Assembly: GCF_036321025.1 (NCBI RefSeq)
Contig: NZ_JAZAPB010000001.1
Coordinates: forward strand, 248,001-312,000
Source of the DNA: Alteraurantiacibacter hainanensis
GTDB taxonomy: Bacteria; Pseudomonadota; Alphaproteobacteria; Sphingomonadales; Sphingomonadaceae
DNA length: 64,000 bases
Direction of reading: 5' to 3'
The notes under the pieces are model-generated. The model saw only the letters and a program-made list of their open reading frames with translations. It was not told the DNA's origin and searched no databases. Below, one piece after another: positions 15,767-24,767 of the stretch (positions within the stretch are counted from its first letter, which is position 1; each line of letters starts with the position of its first letter). The position numbers and the translations under genes are program-made.

Positions 15767-16456
15767 ATGTCCTATGTCGATACCACTGCCAGCCCGGCGG
15801 CCCGCATGCGTGCGGTTGCCGGCGTCGTCGCGATCCACGCCCTGGTGGGCGTGGGCGTGGTGGCCGGCCTGACCATCACCGGCGTGATTGCGGAGGAGGA
15901 TGGCGGCATCATCGCCTATTTCGAACCCGATCCGCCGGCACCTCCGCCTCCGCCGCCCCAGACAATACCGGAGCCCGCCGAACAGGCCCTCGCGCCCGTC
16001 ACCGCCGCGGAGCCGCCGATACCGCTCGAACGCAACACGCCGTTCGTCGTGGACCACGTAAGCCCGGATATCCCGGACGAAATGGTCTTCACCCCGCCAC
16101 CTCGCCGGATCGAGGTCCCCGGCCCCGTCGTGACGCCCAGCGTCGCGCCCGCCTTCGATCCCGTCGGCCCGGTTCCACGCAACGGACCTGCCGGATGGAT
16201 CACCAACGACGACTACCCGCGCCGCGGCATTACCCGCGAACTGGAAGGGACATCGGGCTATCGCCTGGTGGTGGGCAGCGGTGGGCGCGTGGATGCCTGC
16301 GAGATAACCCGCAGCAGCGGCCATTCCGTGCTGGACGGCGCCGTGTGCGGCCTGATCGAGCGGCGCGCCCGCTTCGATCCCGCGAAGGACGGCAGCGGCG
16401 AGAGAGTCGTCGGGACATTCACCGGCACGGTGACCTGGCAGCTTCCCCGCCGATAG
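15767..16456 (+). CDS. TonB family energy transducer
   Basis: A 229-residue inner-membrane protein. A short cytoplasmic tail is followed by one transmembrane helix near residues 17-40, a proline-rich stretch of about 48-66 that spans the periplasm, and a C-terminal TonB domain (about 140-229) with GYRLVVGSGGRVDACEITRSSGHSVLD. It transfers proton-motive energy to outer-membrane receptors; ExbB and ExbD are not in the window. GGAG lies seven bases before the ATG. A Zur-like box just upstream suggests this copy serves zinc uptake. Confidence 0.88.
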   Translation: MSYVDTTASPAARMRAVAGVVAIHALVGVGVVAGLTITGVIAEEDGGIIAYFEPDPPAPPPPPPQTIPEPAEQALAPVTAAEPPIPLERNTPFVVDHVSPDIPDEMVFTPPPRRIEVPGPVVTPSVAPAFDPVGPVPRNGPAGWITNDDYPRRGITRELEGTSGYRLVVGSGGRVDACEITRSSGHSVLDGAVCGLIERRARFDPAKDGSGERVVGTFTGTVTWQLPRR

Positions 16457-16464
16457 CGGCGGCG

Positions 16465-16493
16465 GGAGGCCGGGCGGCTACCGTCCGGCCTCC
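16465..16493. terminator. Hairpin between convergent tonB and small membrane gene
   Basis: GGAGGCCGG at 16465-16473 pairs exactly with CCGGCCTCC at 16485-16493 around an 11-base loop that contains the stop codon of the small gene. There is no T tract, so it may be a transcription-blocking or RNA-stabilising hairpin rather than a textbook terminator. Confidence 0.5.
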
Positions 16494-16702
16494 TCGTCGG
16501 CCACGGCTTTGGAAGCGGCTTCCATCGGCGTGTTGCCGTCTTCCATCGGCACGAGCCAGACCGCGACGTTGGCCAACATGATGAAGGCCAAGAGCCCCAT
16601 CAGCATGGCCTTGCGCGTGAAGCCCTTGCGCCAGAGTACGAAGCCTCCAACCGCCAGGGCGACGGCGGCAAGAACGATGATCGAAATGATGAGATCGAAC
16701 AT
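16478..16702 (-). CDS. Small two-helix membrane protein of unknown function
   Basis: A 74-residue protein with two predicted transmembrane segments, about residues 3-24 and 33-52, joined by a basic loop (WRKGFTRKA), then an acidic tail. The ATG at 16702 is used; a GTG directly before it at 16705 is also possible, and AGGG lies upstream at suitable spacing. I do not recognise a named family. It converges with tonB and is divergent from the DUF885 gene. Confidence 0.65.
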   Translation of the reverse strand: MFDLIISIIVLAAVALAVGGFVLWRKGFTRKAMLMGLLAFIMLANVAVWLVPMEDGNTPMEAASKAVADEEAGR

Positions 16703-16801
16703 CACCCTGCCCTAGCCCGCGCCAATGCCTGTCGCCAGCCCTTACGGTGCTTCGCCGCATCTGTCTTGACGCAGGCGGTTGCATCGGCAACCAGTCGGGC
16801 C

Positions 16802-18649
16802 ATGCACAAGATCATCGATACCCCCTTCTCCCGCCGCTCTTTTCTTGGAGCGCTGGGCGCATCCACCGCGCTGACGGTCCTTCCCGGCTGCGTCACCACG
16901 CCGGCCAGCGGAAGCGGTCAGGCGGCGGCGCAGGAACTGCTGGACGACGTGGCCTGGAACCTGCTGCGGCACGAACCCACCCGCGCCACATCGCTGGGCG
17001 TGGACACCGGCGTACACGCCGCCCTGCGCAGTCAGCTGGCCGATGCCTCGCCGGAAGGACAGGACGCCTACGCGGCGACTTTGCGCGCCGATCTCGCGCG
17101 CGTGCGCAGTTTCCCGAAGGACGGTCTCGACCCCGCGACCCGCACCAGTTTCGAAGTCGTCGAGAGCGCCTATGCCACCGCGATCGAAGGGTTCGCACTG
17201 CCCTATGGCGATATTCCGGTGGGCAGCTGGCGTACCGCGCCCTACCCGGTGATCCAGAACGTTGGCGCGTACATCGACCTGCCGCGCTTCCTCGATTCCG
17301 ATCATCCCGTCCGCGATCAGGCCGATGCGGAGGCCTACATCTCGCGGCTGGAGGAGATGCCCGGCGTCCTCGCAGGCGAGCTGGAGCGGATGCAGGCCGA
17401 GCGGGCGATGGGCGTCATTCCCCCCGACTTCCTGCTGGAGCGCACCAACGAGCAGCTGGCGGCCCAGGTGACCGATGCCATGAGCGGCGGCGCGCTGGTG
17501 GAATCGCTGGTCCGGCGCACGCGCGAGCAGAATATCCCCGGCAACTGGCAGGAGCGCGCGCAGGCTATCGTTACCGGCCGGATCGCACCCGCGCTGGAGC
17601 GGCAACTTGCGGAAATCCGCACGCAGATGCCCCTGGCGACGGGCGCACCGGGCATCTCGGCAAGGCCCCACGGCCGCGAGTGGTACGAATGGTCGCTCAA
17701 GTCGAGCACGACGACGAACCTTTCACCCGCCGAGATTCACCAGCTTGGCCAGGATACGCTGGCCGACATCCACGGCCGGATGGACCCGATCCTGCGCAGC
17801 CTCGGCTATACCGAGGGCAATCCCGGCCAGCGCATGCTGCAGCTGGCGGAGGACGAGCGCTTCCAGTTCGCCGAGGGCGATGCCGGGCGCGCGGAGATCC
17901 TTGCCTTCATCGAGGAGCGGATCGACTGGATCCGGGCGCAGATGCCGCGCGCGTTCGAGCGGGTGGTGGACCCGGCCATCGACGTGAAGCGCATTCCGCC
18001 CAACGAGGAAACCGGCGCGCCCACCGCCTATGGCGGAGCGCCCTCTGTCGACGGATCGCGCCCCGGCACGTTCTGGATCAACCTGCGCGACACCGACCTG
18101 CACCGGAAGTACGACCTGCCCACCCTTACCCACCACGAGGCCATTCCCGGCCACGTGTGGGAGGGCGAATATTCCAACCAGCTGCCGCTCATCCGCGCCA
18201 TCCTGGCCTTCAACGCCTTTTCCGAAGGCTGGGCGCTTTATGCCGAACAGCTGGGAGACGAGCTTGGCGCCTACGACGACAATCCCGCCTGGCGCCTCGG
18301 CTACCTGCAAGACCAGGCCTATCGCGCGGTCCGGCTGGTGGTCGATACCGGCATGCACGCGATGGACTGGGATCGGCAGCGCGCCATCGATTTCTTCAGC
18401 CTCAACGTGGGCAAGGGCCTGGCGGAGACGACGAACGAGATCGACCGCTATTGCAGCTGGCCCGGCCAGGCCTGCGGCTACATGGTCGGCAAGCTGGAAA
18501 TCCTGCGCCAGCGCCAGCGCGCGATGGAGACGCTGGGCGGTGCCTACGACCTGCGCGGCTTCAACCAGGCGGTGGTGAACGGCGGCAATGCGCCGCTGGA
18601 CGTGCTGGCCGGAAACGTCGGACGCTACATCGCGCAAACCGGCGCTTAA
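16802..18649 (+). CDS. DUF885 zinc metallopeptidase-like lipoprotein with Tat-type leader
   Basis: A 615-residue DUF885 protein. The leader has SRRSFLG, a twin-arginine motif, and a possible lipobox LPGC, so it is likely exported folded and lipid-anchored. The DUF885 zinc motif HEAIPGH is at 445-451, followed by FSEGWALYAEQLG, whose Glu would complete the metal site. Related enzymes are predicted peptidases of unknown substrate. The ATG at 16802 is preferred over 16766 because it begins directly before the Tat leader. No strong ribosome site is seen. Confidence 0.88.
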   Translation: MHKIIDTPFSRRSFLGALGASTALTVLPGCVTTPASGSGQAAAQELLDDVAWNLLRHEPTRATSLGVDTGVHAALRSQLADASPEGQDAYAATLRADLARVRSFPKDGLDPATRTSFEVVESAYATAIEGFALPYGDIPVGSWRTAPYPVIQNVGAYIDLPRFLDSDHPVRDQADAEAYISRLEEMPGVLAGELERMQAERAMGVIPPDFLLERTNEQLAAQVTDAMSGGALVESLVRRTREQNIPGNWQERAQAIVTGRIAPALERQLAEIRTQMPLATGAPGISARPHGREWYEWSLKSSTTTNLSPAEIHQLGQDTLADIHGRMDPILRSLGYTEGNPGQRMLQLAEDERFQFAEGDAGRAEILAFIEERIDWIRAQMPRAFERVVDPAIDVKRIPPNEETGAPTAYGGAPSVDGSRPGTFWINLRDTDLHRKYDLPTLTHHEAIPGHVWEGEYSNQLPLIRAILAFNAFSEGWALYAEQLGDELGAYDDNPAWRLGYLQDQAYRAVRLVVDTGMHAMDWDRQRAIDFFSLNVGKGLAETTNEIDRYCSWPGQACGYMVGKLEILRQRQRAMETLGGAYDLRGFNQAVVNGGNAPLDVLAGNVGRYIAQTGA

Positions 18650-18730
18650 CCCGCGCCTGCTACCATCCCGTGATCAGGCCGGCCGCTTCGCGCGGCGGGC
18701 GCAATGGTTTGCGGGAGGCAGGCAGTACGG

Positions 18731-19693
18731 ATGGTTTCACTCTACGTGACCATCGATACCGAGTACGAATCCGGCTTCACCGCGAGGCACGGGGCCGACA
18801 CGCGTGCCGCCAATTTCGACCGCGCCATCCGCGGCGCCACGTCCGATGGCGATGTCGGCATCTTCCACCAGATGGACGTGTTCGACCGGCACGGCCTGAA
18901 GGCGGTCTTCTTCGTCGATCCCATGCCCGCGCTGATCTGGGGAACGGGCGCTGTCGCCGACGTGGTGGAACCGATCGTCCGGCGCGGTCACGACGTGCAG
19001 TTGCATCTCCACACCGAATGGCTGGCCATCGCAGGAAACGCGAACCCGGTGGGGCCTGGCAGAGGGCCCAACCTCAAGGACTATTCCTTCGAGGAGCAAT
19101 GCCGGTTGCTCGATTACGCGGCGCAGGTCCTGATGGACGCGGGGGCTCCGCGTCCGGTGGCTTTCCGCGCGGGCAATTACGGCGCCAACGACGATACGCT
19201 GCGCGCGCTCGCCACCCTGGGGCTGACGCACGATACCAGCCATCCGCCCGGCCTGATGGACGGCAGCTGCGCAATCGCCCTGACCGAGAATGACCGCGCA
19301 CCGCTGGAGATGCACGGAGTGGTGGAAGTGCCCATCGGCTGTATCGAGGATGCTTTCGGCGGGCTTCGCCATGCCCAGCTGACCGCGCTCTCCTATCGCG
19401 AGATCGTTGCCGCCCTGCGCCACGCGCGCGGCAGCGGCAACCAGCAGTTCACGCTGGTTTCGCATAGCTTCGAGCTGCTTTGCCGAAAACGCACGCGGAT
19501 CAACCGGATCGTGACGCGCCGGTTCGAAAAGGTCTGCGCCATGGTCGCGAAGATGAAGGGTGTCACCACCGCCACCTATGCGCAGCAGGCACCTCGCCCG
19601 GCGCGCGAGACTGCGCCGGTGATGCCCGCCGCGCCCCTGCTGAATGGCAGCCGGTTGATGGAACAGGCGATCGCCAACGCGCTCTACGGCTAG
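18731..19693 (+). CDS. Polysaccharide deacetylase family protein
   Basis: A 320-residue protein of the carbohydrate esterase 4 / NodB-like fold. It begins with SLYVTIDTEYE, whose Asp belongs to the metal and catalytic site, followed by VQLHLHTEW with the HxH pair and FRAGNYGAND. No signal peptide is seen. Proteins of this type can act on N-acetylated surface glycans; the substrate here is unknown. GGAGG lies about 13 bases before the ATG at 18731, slightly distant. A longer reading upstream has no conserved sequence. Confidence 0.8.
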   Translation: MVSLYVTIDTEYESGFTARHGADTRAANFDRAIRGATSDGDVGIFHQMDVFDRHGLKAVFFVDPMPALIWGTGAVADVVEPIVRRGHDVQLHLHTEWLAIAGNANPVGPGRGPNLKDYSFEEQCRLLDYAAQVLMDAGAPRPVAFRAGNYGANDDTLRALATLGLTHDTSHPPGLMDGSCAIALTENDRAPLEMHGVVEVPIGCIEDAFGGLRHAQLTALSYREIVAALRHARGSGNQQFTLVSHSFELLCRKRTRINRIVTRRFEKVCAMVAKMKGVTTATYAQQAPRPARETAPVMPAAPLLNGSRLMEQAIANALYG

Positions 19694-19894
19694 CGGCGGC
19701 ACACCAGCCCGATCGCCCGCGCCGATACCGGGCCAGAACAGGGATGCACTGTCTTCGGCTGCGATCGAACGGCAAGAAACTTGTCCATGGATTGAGCCGC
19801 CAAGGTGGTTGACGCCGTCTTAACCCTGTTTCGCAAGCAGACATTAACCAGATGAGCGCTCTTCTAGGCCGTCCAATCAAGGGAGGTTTCCGCC

Positions 19895-20053
19895 ATGATG
19901 ACCTACTTGGTGGTAGGAGCGACGGGGCTGATGTTGCTTTTGCTCGTACCGGAATCGAAGATCCGCTGGCAGCGCGTCTCATCGAAGGGCGGCGCGGCCA
20001 TGCTGTTCGGCCTTGGCCTGTTCGGCAGTGTCTATTCGCTGATGGCGCCCTGA
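19895..20053 (+). CDS. 52-residue two-helix membrane protein
   Basis: A small open frame preceded by a near-perfect ribosome site, AGGGAGG, eight bases before the ATG. The product has two hydrophobic segments, about residues 3-18 and 34-50, joined by PESKIRWQRVSSKGG, a basic loop that would face the cytoplasm. No family is recognised. It sits alone after a 201-bp gap in which I see nothing else, and before a hairpin. The strong ribosome site, hydrophobic pattern and clean stop support a real gene. Confidence 0.65.
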   Translation: MMTYLVVGATGLMLLLLVPESKIRWQRVSSKGGAAMLFGLGLFGSVYSLMAP

Positions 20054-20086
20054 CGGGCCGGACGCGCATCTTCGCCACACGTTAAA

Positions 20087-20118
20087 GACCCCGCTCCGGC
20101 CATGGGCCGTGCGGGGTC
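20087..20118. terminator. Hairpin between the small membrane gene and pckA
   Basis: GACCCCGC at 20087-20094 pairs with GCGGGGTC at 20111-20118; an inner CGGCC/GGCCG pair extends the stem. The T run is short on either strand, so it may serve both convergent genes weakly. Confidence 0.6.
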
Positions 20119-20145
20119 CTCCTCTCCAACCGTGTAATCGGTACG

Positions 20146-21753
20146 TCAGGCGACTTGCGGAGCAGCCTGGCGAACGCCCTCGTCCACGTGCGCGGCGAAG
20201 GGCTGGAAATTGTTCACGAACAGATCGACCAGCTTGTGCGCGGTGCGATCGTACTCGTCCTTGTCATCCCAAGTGGAACGCGGATCCAGGATGGTCTGGT
20301 CGATCCCGGCTTCTTCGAGGACGGGCACGCTGACGGGCACGTCGAAACCGAAGTTCGGATCCTTGCGGTATTCCACGTCGTCCAGCTTGCCATCCAGCGC
20401 GGCGTTCAGCAGCGCGCGGGTGGCCTTGATCGGCATGCGGTTGCCGACGCCGTACTTGCCGCCGGTCCAGCCGGTGTTGAGCAGCCAGCACTGCACCCCG
20501 CCCTTGGCGATCCGCTCTTTCAGCAGGTTGCCGTAGACGCTGGGGTGGCGCGGCATGAAGGGCGCGCCGAAGCAGGTCGAGAAGGTGGCTTCCGGCTCGG
20601 TCACGCCGATTTCGGTGCCGGCGACCTTGGCGGTGTAGCCCGACAGGAAGTGATACATCGCCTGGTCCGGGGTCAGCCGCGCAATCGGAGGCAGCACGCC
20701 GAAGGCATCGGCAGTCAGCATCACGACGTTGCTGGGCACCGGGCCGAGGTTTTCCTCGCTGGTGTTGGGGATGAAGTCGATCGGATAGGCTCCGCGCGAA
20801 TTCTCGGCCAGCGAGTTGTCGTCGAAATCGAGCTCGCGGGTCTTCTCGTCCATCACCACGTTTTCGAGCACGGTGCCGAACATGCGGGTGGTGGCATAGA
20901 TTTCCGGCTCGGCCTCTTCGGACAGGCGGATCATCTTGGCATAGCAGCCGCCTTCGAAATTGAAGACCGCGGTGTCCGACCAGCCGTGCTCGTCGTCGCC
21001 GATCAGCGTGCGGCTGGCATCGGCAGACAGCGTCGTCTTGCCGGTGCCCGAAAGGCCGAAGAACACCGCCGTCTTTCCGTCCGGCCCCACGTTGGCGCTG
21101 CAGTGCATGGGCATGACGCCCTTGGGCGGCAGCAGGTAGTTGAGCACGCCGAACACGCTCTTCTTCATCTCGCCGGCATATTTCGTGCCGCCGAGCAGGA
21201 TCAGCTTTTCCGAAAGGTTCACGGCCACCACGGTTCCGGTGCGCGTGCCGTGGCGTTCCGGATCGGCCTGGAAGCTCGGCAGGTCGATGATGGTGTATTC
21301 AGGATCGAAGCCTTCAAGCTCCGCCTCGGTCGGGCGGCACAGCATCGTGCGGATGAACAGGTTGTGCCAGGCCAGTTCGTTGATCACGCGCACCTTCACG
21401 CGGTATTCCGGCTGCGAGCCGCCGAACAGGTCGGCCACGTAGAGCGTGTCCTTGCCCTTCACGGCTGCCAGGAAATCTTCCTTCAGTGCCGCGAACTGGT
21501 CGGGCGTGATGGAGGCGTTATTGTCCCACCACACGGTGTTTTCCGTTTCCGCGTCGCGGACGATGAACTTGTCCTTGGCGCTGCGGCCGGTGTGCTTGCC
21601 CGTCTTCACCACCAGCGGGCCGTGCGCGGCCAGATGGCCCTCGCCATTGGCGATCGCGTGTTCGACCAGAGCGGCCGTTCCGAGGTTCGGGAAAATAGTT
21701 GCGGCGGTCGCAATGCCCTGGTCGGGCAGCGACTTCGAAAGCTTGTATGACAC
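20146..21753 (-). CDS. pckA: Phosphoenolpyruvate carboxykinase (ATP)
   Basis: A 535-residue PEPCK that converts oxaloacetate and ATP to phosphoenolpyruvate, the entry step of gluconeogenesis. The ATP-binding loop GLSGTGKTT is at 233-241, followed by IGDDEHGW, which binds metal; RSAKDKF and MHCSANVG are further family signatures. Length is normal. The gene is divergent from chvI, an arrangement common in Alphaproteobacteria, and the 220-bp gap between them contains two short palindromes. Confidence 0.97.
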   Translation of the reverse strand: MSYKLSKSLPDQGIATAATIFPNLGTAALVEHAIANGEGHLAAHGPLVVKTGKHTGRSAKDKFIVRDAETENTVWWDNNASITPDQFAALKEDFLAAVKGKDTLYVADLFGGSQPEYRVKVRVINELAWHNLFIRTMLCRPTEAELEGFDPEYTIIDLPSFQADPERHGTRTGTVVAVNLSEKLILLGGTKYAGEMKKSVFGVLNYLLPPKGVMPMHCSANVGPDGKTAVFFGLSGTGKTTLSADASRTLIGDDEHGWSDTAVFNFEGGCYAKMIRLSEEAEPEIYATTRMFGTVLENVVMDEKTRELDFDDNSLAENSRGAYPIDFIPNTSEENLGPVPSNVVMLTADAFGVLPPIARLTPDQAMYHFLSGYTAKVAGTEIGVTEPEATFSTCFGAPFMPRHPSVYGNLLKERIAKGGVQCWLLNTGWTGGKYGVGNRMPIKATRALLNAALDGKLDDVEYRKDPNFGFDVPVSVPVLEEAGIDQTILDPRSTWDDKDEYDRTAHKLVDLFVNNFQPFAAHVDEGVRQAAPQVA

Positions 21754-21797
21754 GTTAGCTCCTCAAAACGGTCAAGATGTCGACGGTGCATTCAAAT

Positions 21798-21851
21798 ACA
21801 CGCGTGTTGTCGCGCCCGCATAAGCACGTATTCATCGCGCGTCAATTTGAC
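21798..21851. promoter_or_regulatory. pckA-chvI divergent regulatory region with two palindromes
   Basis: ACACGCGTGT at 21798-21807 is a perfect 10-bp palindrome about 45 bp upstream of pckA. GTCAATTTGAC at 21841-21851 has exact five-base arms around one T and lies about 120 bp upstream of chvI; its right half begins a TTGACA-like -35. Either may be an operator. No known consensus is claimed. Confidence 0.4.
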
Positions 21852-21973
21852 ACGCTTGTCTTTGATTTTGTCCGAAAACGCCGTCGGCGAACAATCTTGT
21901 TCGCAGGCTCACCCCGCAGGCCGGTTGTCACGTTGATTGCAAGGCATTACGCCCTTGTCGGGCTAGGAGCAGC

Positions 21974-22744
21974 ATGAACCAGGTATCGGACCAGACCAGC
22001 CACGAGGCGCAGAATTCCGCGGCCGAAGGCCAGCGCACCATCGCGCTGGTGGATGACGATCGCAATATCCTGACCACGCTTTCCATCGCCCTGCAGGCGG
22101 AAGGATACGCCACGCGCGTCTATTCCGATGGCGAGGCGGCGCTGACCGCTCTGCAACAAAATCCGCCTGATCTCGCGGTGTTCGACATCAAGATGCCGCG
22201 CCTGGACGGGATGGAATTGCTGCAGAAACTGCGCGAATCGTCCGACCTTCCCGTGATCTTCCTGACCAGCAAGGATCAGGAGGAGGACGAGGAAGCGGGC
22301 CTTGCCATGGGCGCCGACGACTACATCGCGAAGCCATTCAGCCAGCGCCTGCTGCTGGCCCGCATCCGCGCCATCCTGCGCCGCGCCGCGCCGCTGCCCG
22401 AACCGAGCGAGGGCGCCGCCCCGATGCCTTCCGCGCACAGCGAGGTGATCGAGCGCGGGCGCCTGGCGATGGACCCGGCACGCCACCAGGTCACCTGGGA
22501 CGGCGAGCCCGTGAGTCTGACCGTGACCGAATTCCTGATCCTGGAGGCGCTGGCTGTGCGACCCGGCGTGATCAAGAGCCGCAACCAGCTGATGGATGCG
22601 GCCTATCCCGACGACGTGTTCGTGGACGATCGCACGGTCGATTCGCACATCAAGCGTCTGCGCCGCAAGTTCCGCGCCGTTGATCCCGAATTCGGTGCCA
22701 TCGAAACGCTCTACGGCGCCGGCTATAGCTTCTCCGATGGCTGA
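21974..22744 (+). CDS. chvI: Response regulator ChvI
   Basis: A 256-residue OmpR-type regulator. The receiver domain has the acidic pocket DDD at 27-29, phosphoacceptor D71 in FDIKMP, and K120 in AKPFS. The C-terminal winged helix (about 155-254) carries the TVDSHIKRLRRKFR recognition segment. With ChvG it controls envelope, acid and osmotic responses in Alphaproteobacteria. It overlaps chvG by eight bases. The order chvI-chvG-hprK-rapZ-EIIA-HPr next to pckA is the alphaproteobacterial standard and secures the name. Confidence 0.95.
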   Translation: MNQVSDQTSHEAQNSAAEGQRTIALVDDDRNILTTLSIALQAEGYATRVYSDGEAALTALQQNPPDLAVFDIKMPRLDGMELLQKLRESSDLPVIFLTSKDQEEDEEAGLAMGADDYIAKPFSQRLLLARIRAILRRAAPLPEPSEGAAPMPSAHSEVIERGRLAMDPARHQVTWDGEPVSLTVTEFLILEALAVRPGVIKSRNQLMDAAYPDDVFVDDRTVDSHIKRLRRKFRAVDPEFGAIETLYGAGYSFSDG

Positions 22745-24305
22745 CAGCGACGGTGATAGCGGCCTGCGGGCAAGCCGGCTGGAGAGGCTGGCTTTCCCCG
22801 TCGGCCGCTCGCTGACGGCGCGCATCCTGGCCGTGAACCTGATCCCGCTGCTGGTGCTGGCGGGCAGCCTGTTCTTCCTCGATTCCTATCGCCGCCAGTT
22901 GCTCGACGAACGTTTCAAGCTCGCCCGCATCGAGGCGCAGATCACGGCAGAAGCCCTGGCCGGCGCCACACGCGAGCGGCAGGAAGCGCTGATCGGCCAG
23001 ATCGGCCGCGAACAACGCATGCGGCTGCGGCTCTACGACAGCAGCGGCGCGCTGGTCGCCGACAGCTTCGAACTCGACCAGCCCACCTTTGTCTTCGACG
23101 ATCCGGTTGCAGAGCCCTTCGTGGAGGACCTTGCAAGGTGGACCGACCACGCGGTGAACGTAGTCGTCGGCGCGCCCTCGCCCCCGCCCTATACGGAGCC
23201 CGCCGAAACGGTCGCCGACGCCTGGCCGGAACTCGCCCTGGTGCGGCAGCGAGGTCTGTCGCAGATCGAACTGCGCCGCGCGCCCGACGGCACCCCTGTG
23301 ATCAACGCCGCCGCACCGGTGGGCATCAACGGTGCCAGCCTGCTCACCACCCGCAACGCCGCAGACATCACCCAGGCGGTGCGCAATGCGCGCAGCAGCC
23401 TGATGACCATCATCCTGCTGGCGCTCGCCGTTTCCACGATCCTGTCGCTCTACCTGGCGAACACCATCATCGAGCCGCTGCGGCGACTGGTGCGCGCCAC
23501 CTCGCGCGTGCGGCTGGGGCGCGAGCGCGAGGTGGAAGTGCCGCGCATGGACGAACGTGCCGACGAGATCGGTTTGCTGGCGCGCGCCGTTTCCGACATG
23601 ACCGCCACGCTTCGCCACAGGATCGACGCGGTGGAAGCTTTCGCCGCCGATGTCGCGCACGAAATCAAGAACCCGCTCGCATCCCTGCGCAGCGCGACCG
23701 AATCCCTGCCCAAGGTGCAGGATCCCGAACTGCGCGCGCAGCTGGTGGATATTGCCGCCCATGACGTGCGCCGCATCGACCGCCTCGTTTCCGAAATATC
23801 CGAGGCCAGCCGCATCGACGCAGAGCTGAGCCGCGCGACCTTCGAGCCGGTTGAGCTGGGCCAGCTGTTCGCCAACGTCGTCGCCCGCAAGATCGAGCGC
23901 AACGAGAACCGCGGCTGCACCATCGTCATCGAGATGGAGACGCAGCGCGACGTGGTGATGGGCGTGCCCGTCAGGCTGGAGCGCATCGCGGAAAACCTGA
24001 TCGACAACGCAGTGTCGTTCTCGCCCGAAGGCGGCCGCATCGTGGTGACCGTGTCAGGCAGTCTCGATCACGTGACGGCAACGGTCTGCGACCAGGGGCC
24101 GGGCATCCCCGAGGCCGAGCGCGAGAAGGTCTTCCGCCGGTTCCATTCGCATCGTCCCGAAGAGGAGGAATACGGCAACCATTCGGGCCTGGGCCTCGCC
24201 ATCGGCCGCACGATTGCCGAGGCGCACGGCGGCAGCCTGACGGTGGCGGAATCGTCCCCATCGCTGGGCGGTGCCTGCCTGACGCTGGAGCTGCCCGCGG
24301 CATGA
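22737..24305 (+). CDS. chvG: Sensor histidine kinase ChvG
   Basis: A 522-residue membrane kinase. Transmembrane helices at about 28-49 and 222-241 bracket a periplasmic sensor of some 170 residues. A HAMP segment follows, then the dimerisation helix with phosphoacceptor H308 in DVAHEIKNPL. The ATPase domain has the N box ENLIDNAVSFSP, G1 box CDQGPGIP, and GLGLAIGRTIAEAHGG. The ATG at 22737 overlaps the chvI stop region. It ends in an ATGA shared with hprK. Confidence 0.95.
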   Translation: MADSDGDSGLRASRLERLAFPVGRSLTARILAVNLIPLLVLAGSLFFLDSYRRQLLDERFKLARIEAQITAEALAGATRERQEALIGQIGREQRMRLRLYDSSGALVADSFELDQPTFVFDDPVAEPFVEDLARWTDHAVNVVVGAPSPPPYTEPAETVADAWPELALVRQRGLSQIELRRAPDGTPVINAAAPVGINGASLLTTRNAADITQAVRNARSSLMTIILLALAVSTILSLYLANTIIEPLRRLVRATSRVRLGREREVEVPRMDERADEIGLLARAVSDMTATLRHRIDAVEAFAADVAHEIKNPLASLRSATESLPKVQDPELRAQLVDIAAHDVRRIDRLVSEISEASRIDAELSRATFEPVELGQLFANVVARKIERNENRGCTIVIEMETQRDVVMGVPVRLERIAENLIDNAVSFSPEGGRIVVTVSGSLDHVTATVCDQGPGIPEAEREKVFRRFHSHRPEEEEYGNHSGLGLAIGRTIAEAHGGSLTVAESSPSLGGACLTLELPAA

Positions 24306-24721
24306 CCGAGACGCTGGCCAACGTCACCTGCGTGGCCCTGCGCGGGAAGGCCGTGCTGATCGCCGGACCGCCGGGCAGCGGCAAGTCGAGCCTGGCGCTG
24401 GCGCTGATCGACAGGGGGGCGCAGCTCATCGGGGACGACGGCGTGACGCTGGAAAGGGCGGGCGATGACATCGTCGCCATGCCCCCGCCCAATACACAGG
24501 GCCTGATCGAGGTGCGCAATGTCGGCCTGGTGGAGATGCCCACCACGCAGGCACCCGTCGCCATCGTTCTCAGACTTTCGCCGGATGCCGAACGCCTGCC
24601 CGCGGGCCATGCCACGGTCGATCTGCTGGGCCGCCAGGTGCCGCAGGTCGACCTCTATCCCGGCACCCCATGTCTCGCGCTGCGTGCGGAAGCGGCCCTG
24701 GATATGCACGGTCTGGACTGA
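24302..24721 (+). CDS. hprK: HPr kinase/phosphorylase, short alphaproteobacterial form
   Basis: A 139-residue protein equal to the C-terminal catalytic domain of HprK; the N-terminal domain of the Firmicute enzyme is absent, as is normal in Alphaproteobacteria. The P-loop GPPGSGKSS is at 22-30, followed by LIGDDGV, the base-binding acidic loop. It should phosphorylate a serine of the HPr encoded four genes downstream. ATGA overlap with chvG indicates coupling. Confidence 0.92.
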   Translation: MTETLANVTCVALRGKAVLIAGPPGSGKSSLALALIDRGAQLIGDDGVTLERAGDDIVAMPPPNTQGLIEVRNVGLVEMPTTQAPVAIVLRLSPDAERLPAGHATVDLLGRQVPQVDLYPGTPCLALRAEAALDMHGLD

Positions 24722-24767
24722 AGTCCACTCTTCACATTTGATCGACAAACGCGCACATCCCGCCGCT

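Noticed and set aside
19808..19850. Possible CtrA site from two TTAACC elements before the small membrane gene
   Set aside because: They are about 18 bp apart; the CtrA consensus needs TTAA-N7-TTAA.
19852..20085. An alternative 77-codon frame overlapping the 52-residue membrane protein
   Set aside because: The strong ribosome site is placed for the other frame, and this product is Arg/Gly-rich with no hydrophobic pattern.
20155..21750. A 531-codon open frame antisense to pckA
   Set aside because: It shadows a complete PEPCK with all motifs; no support for expression.
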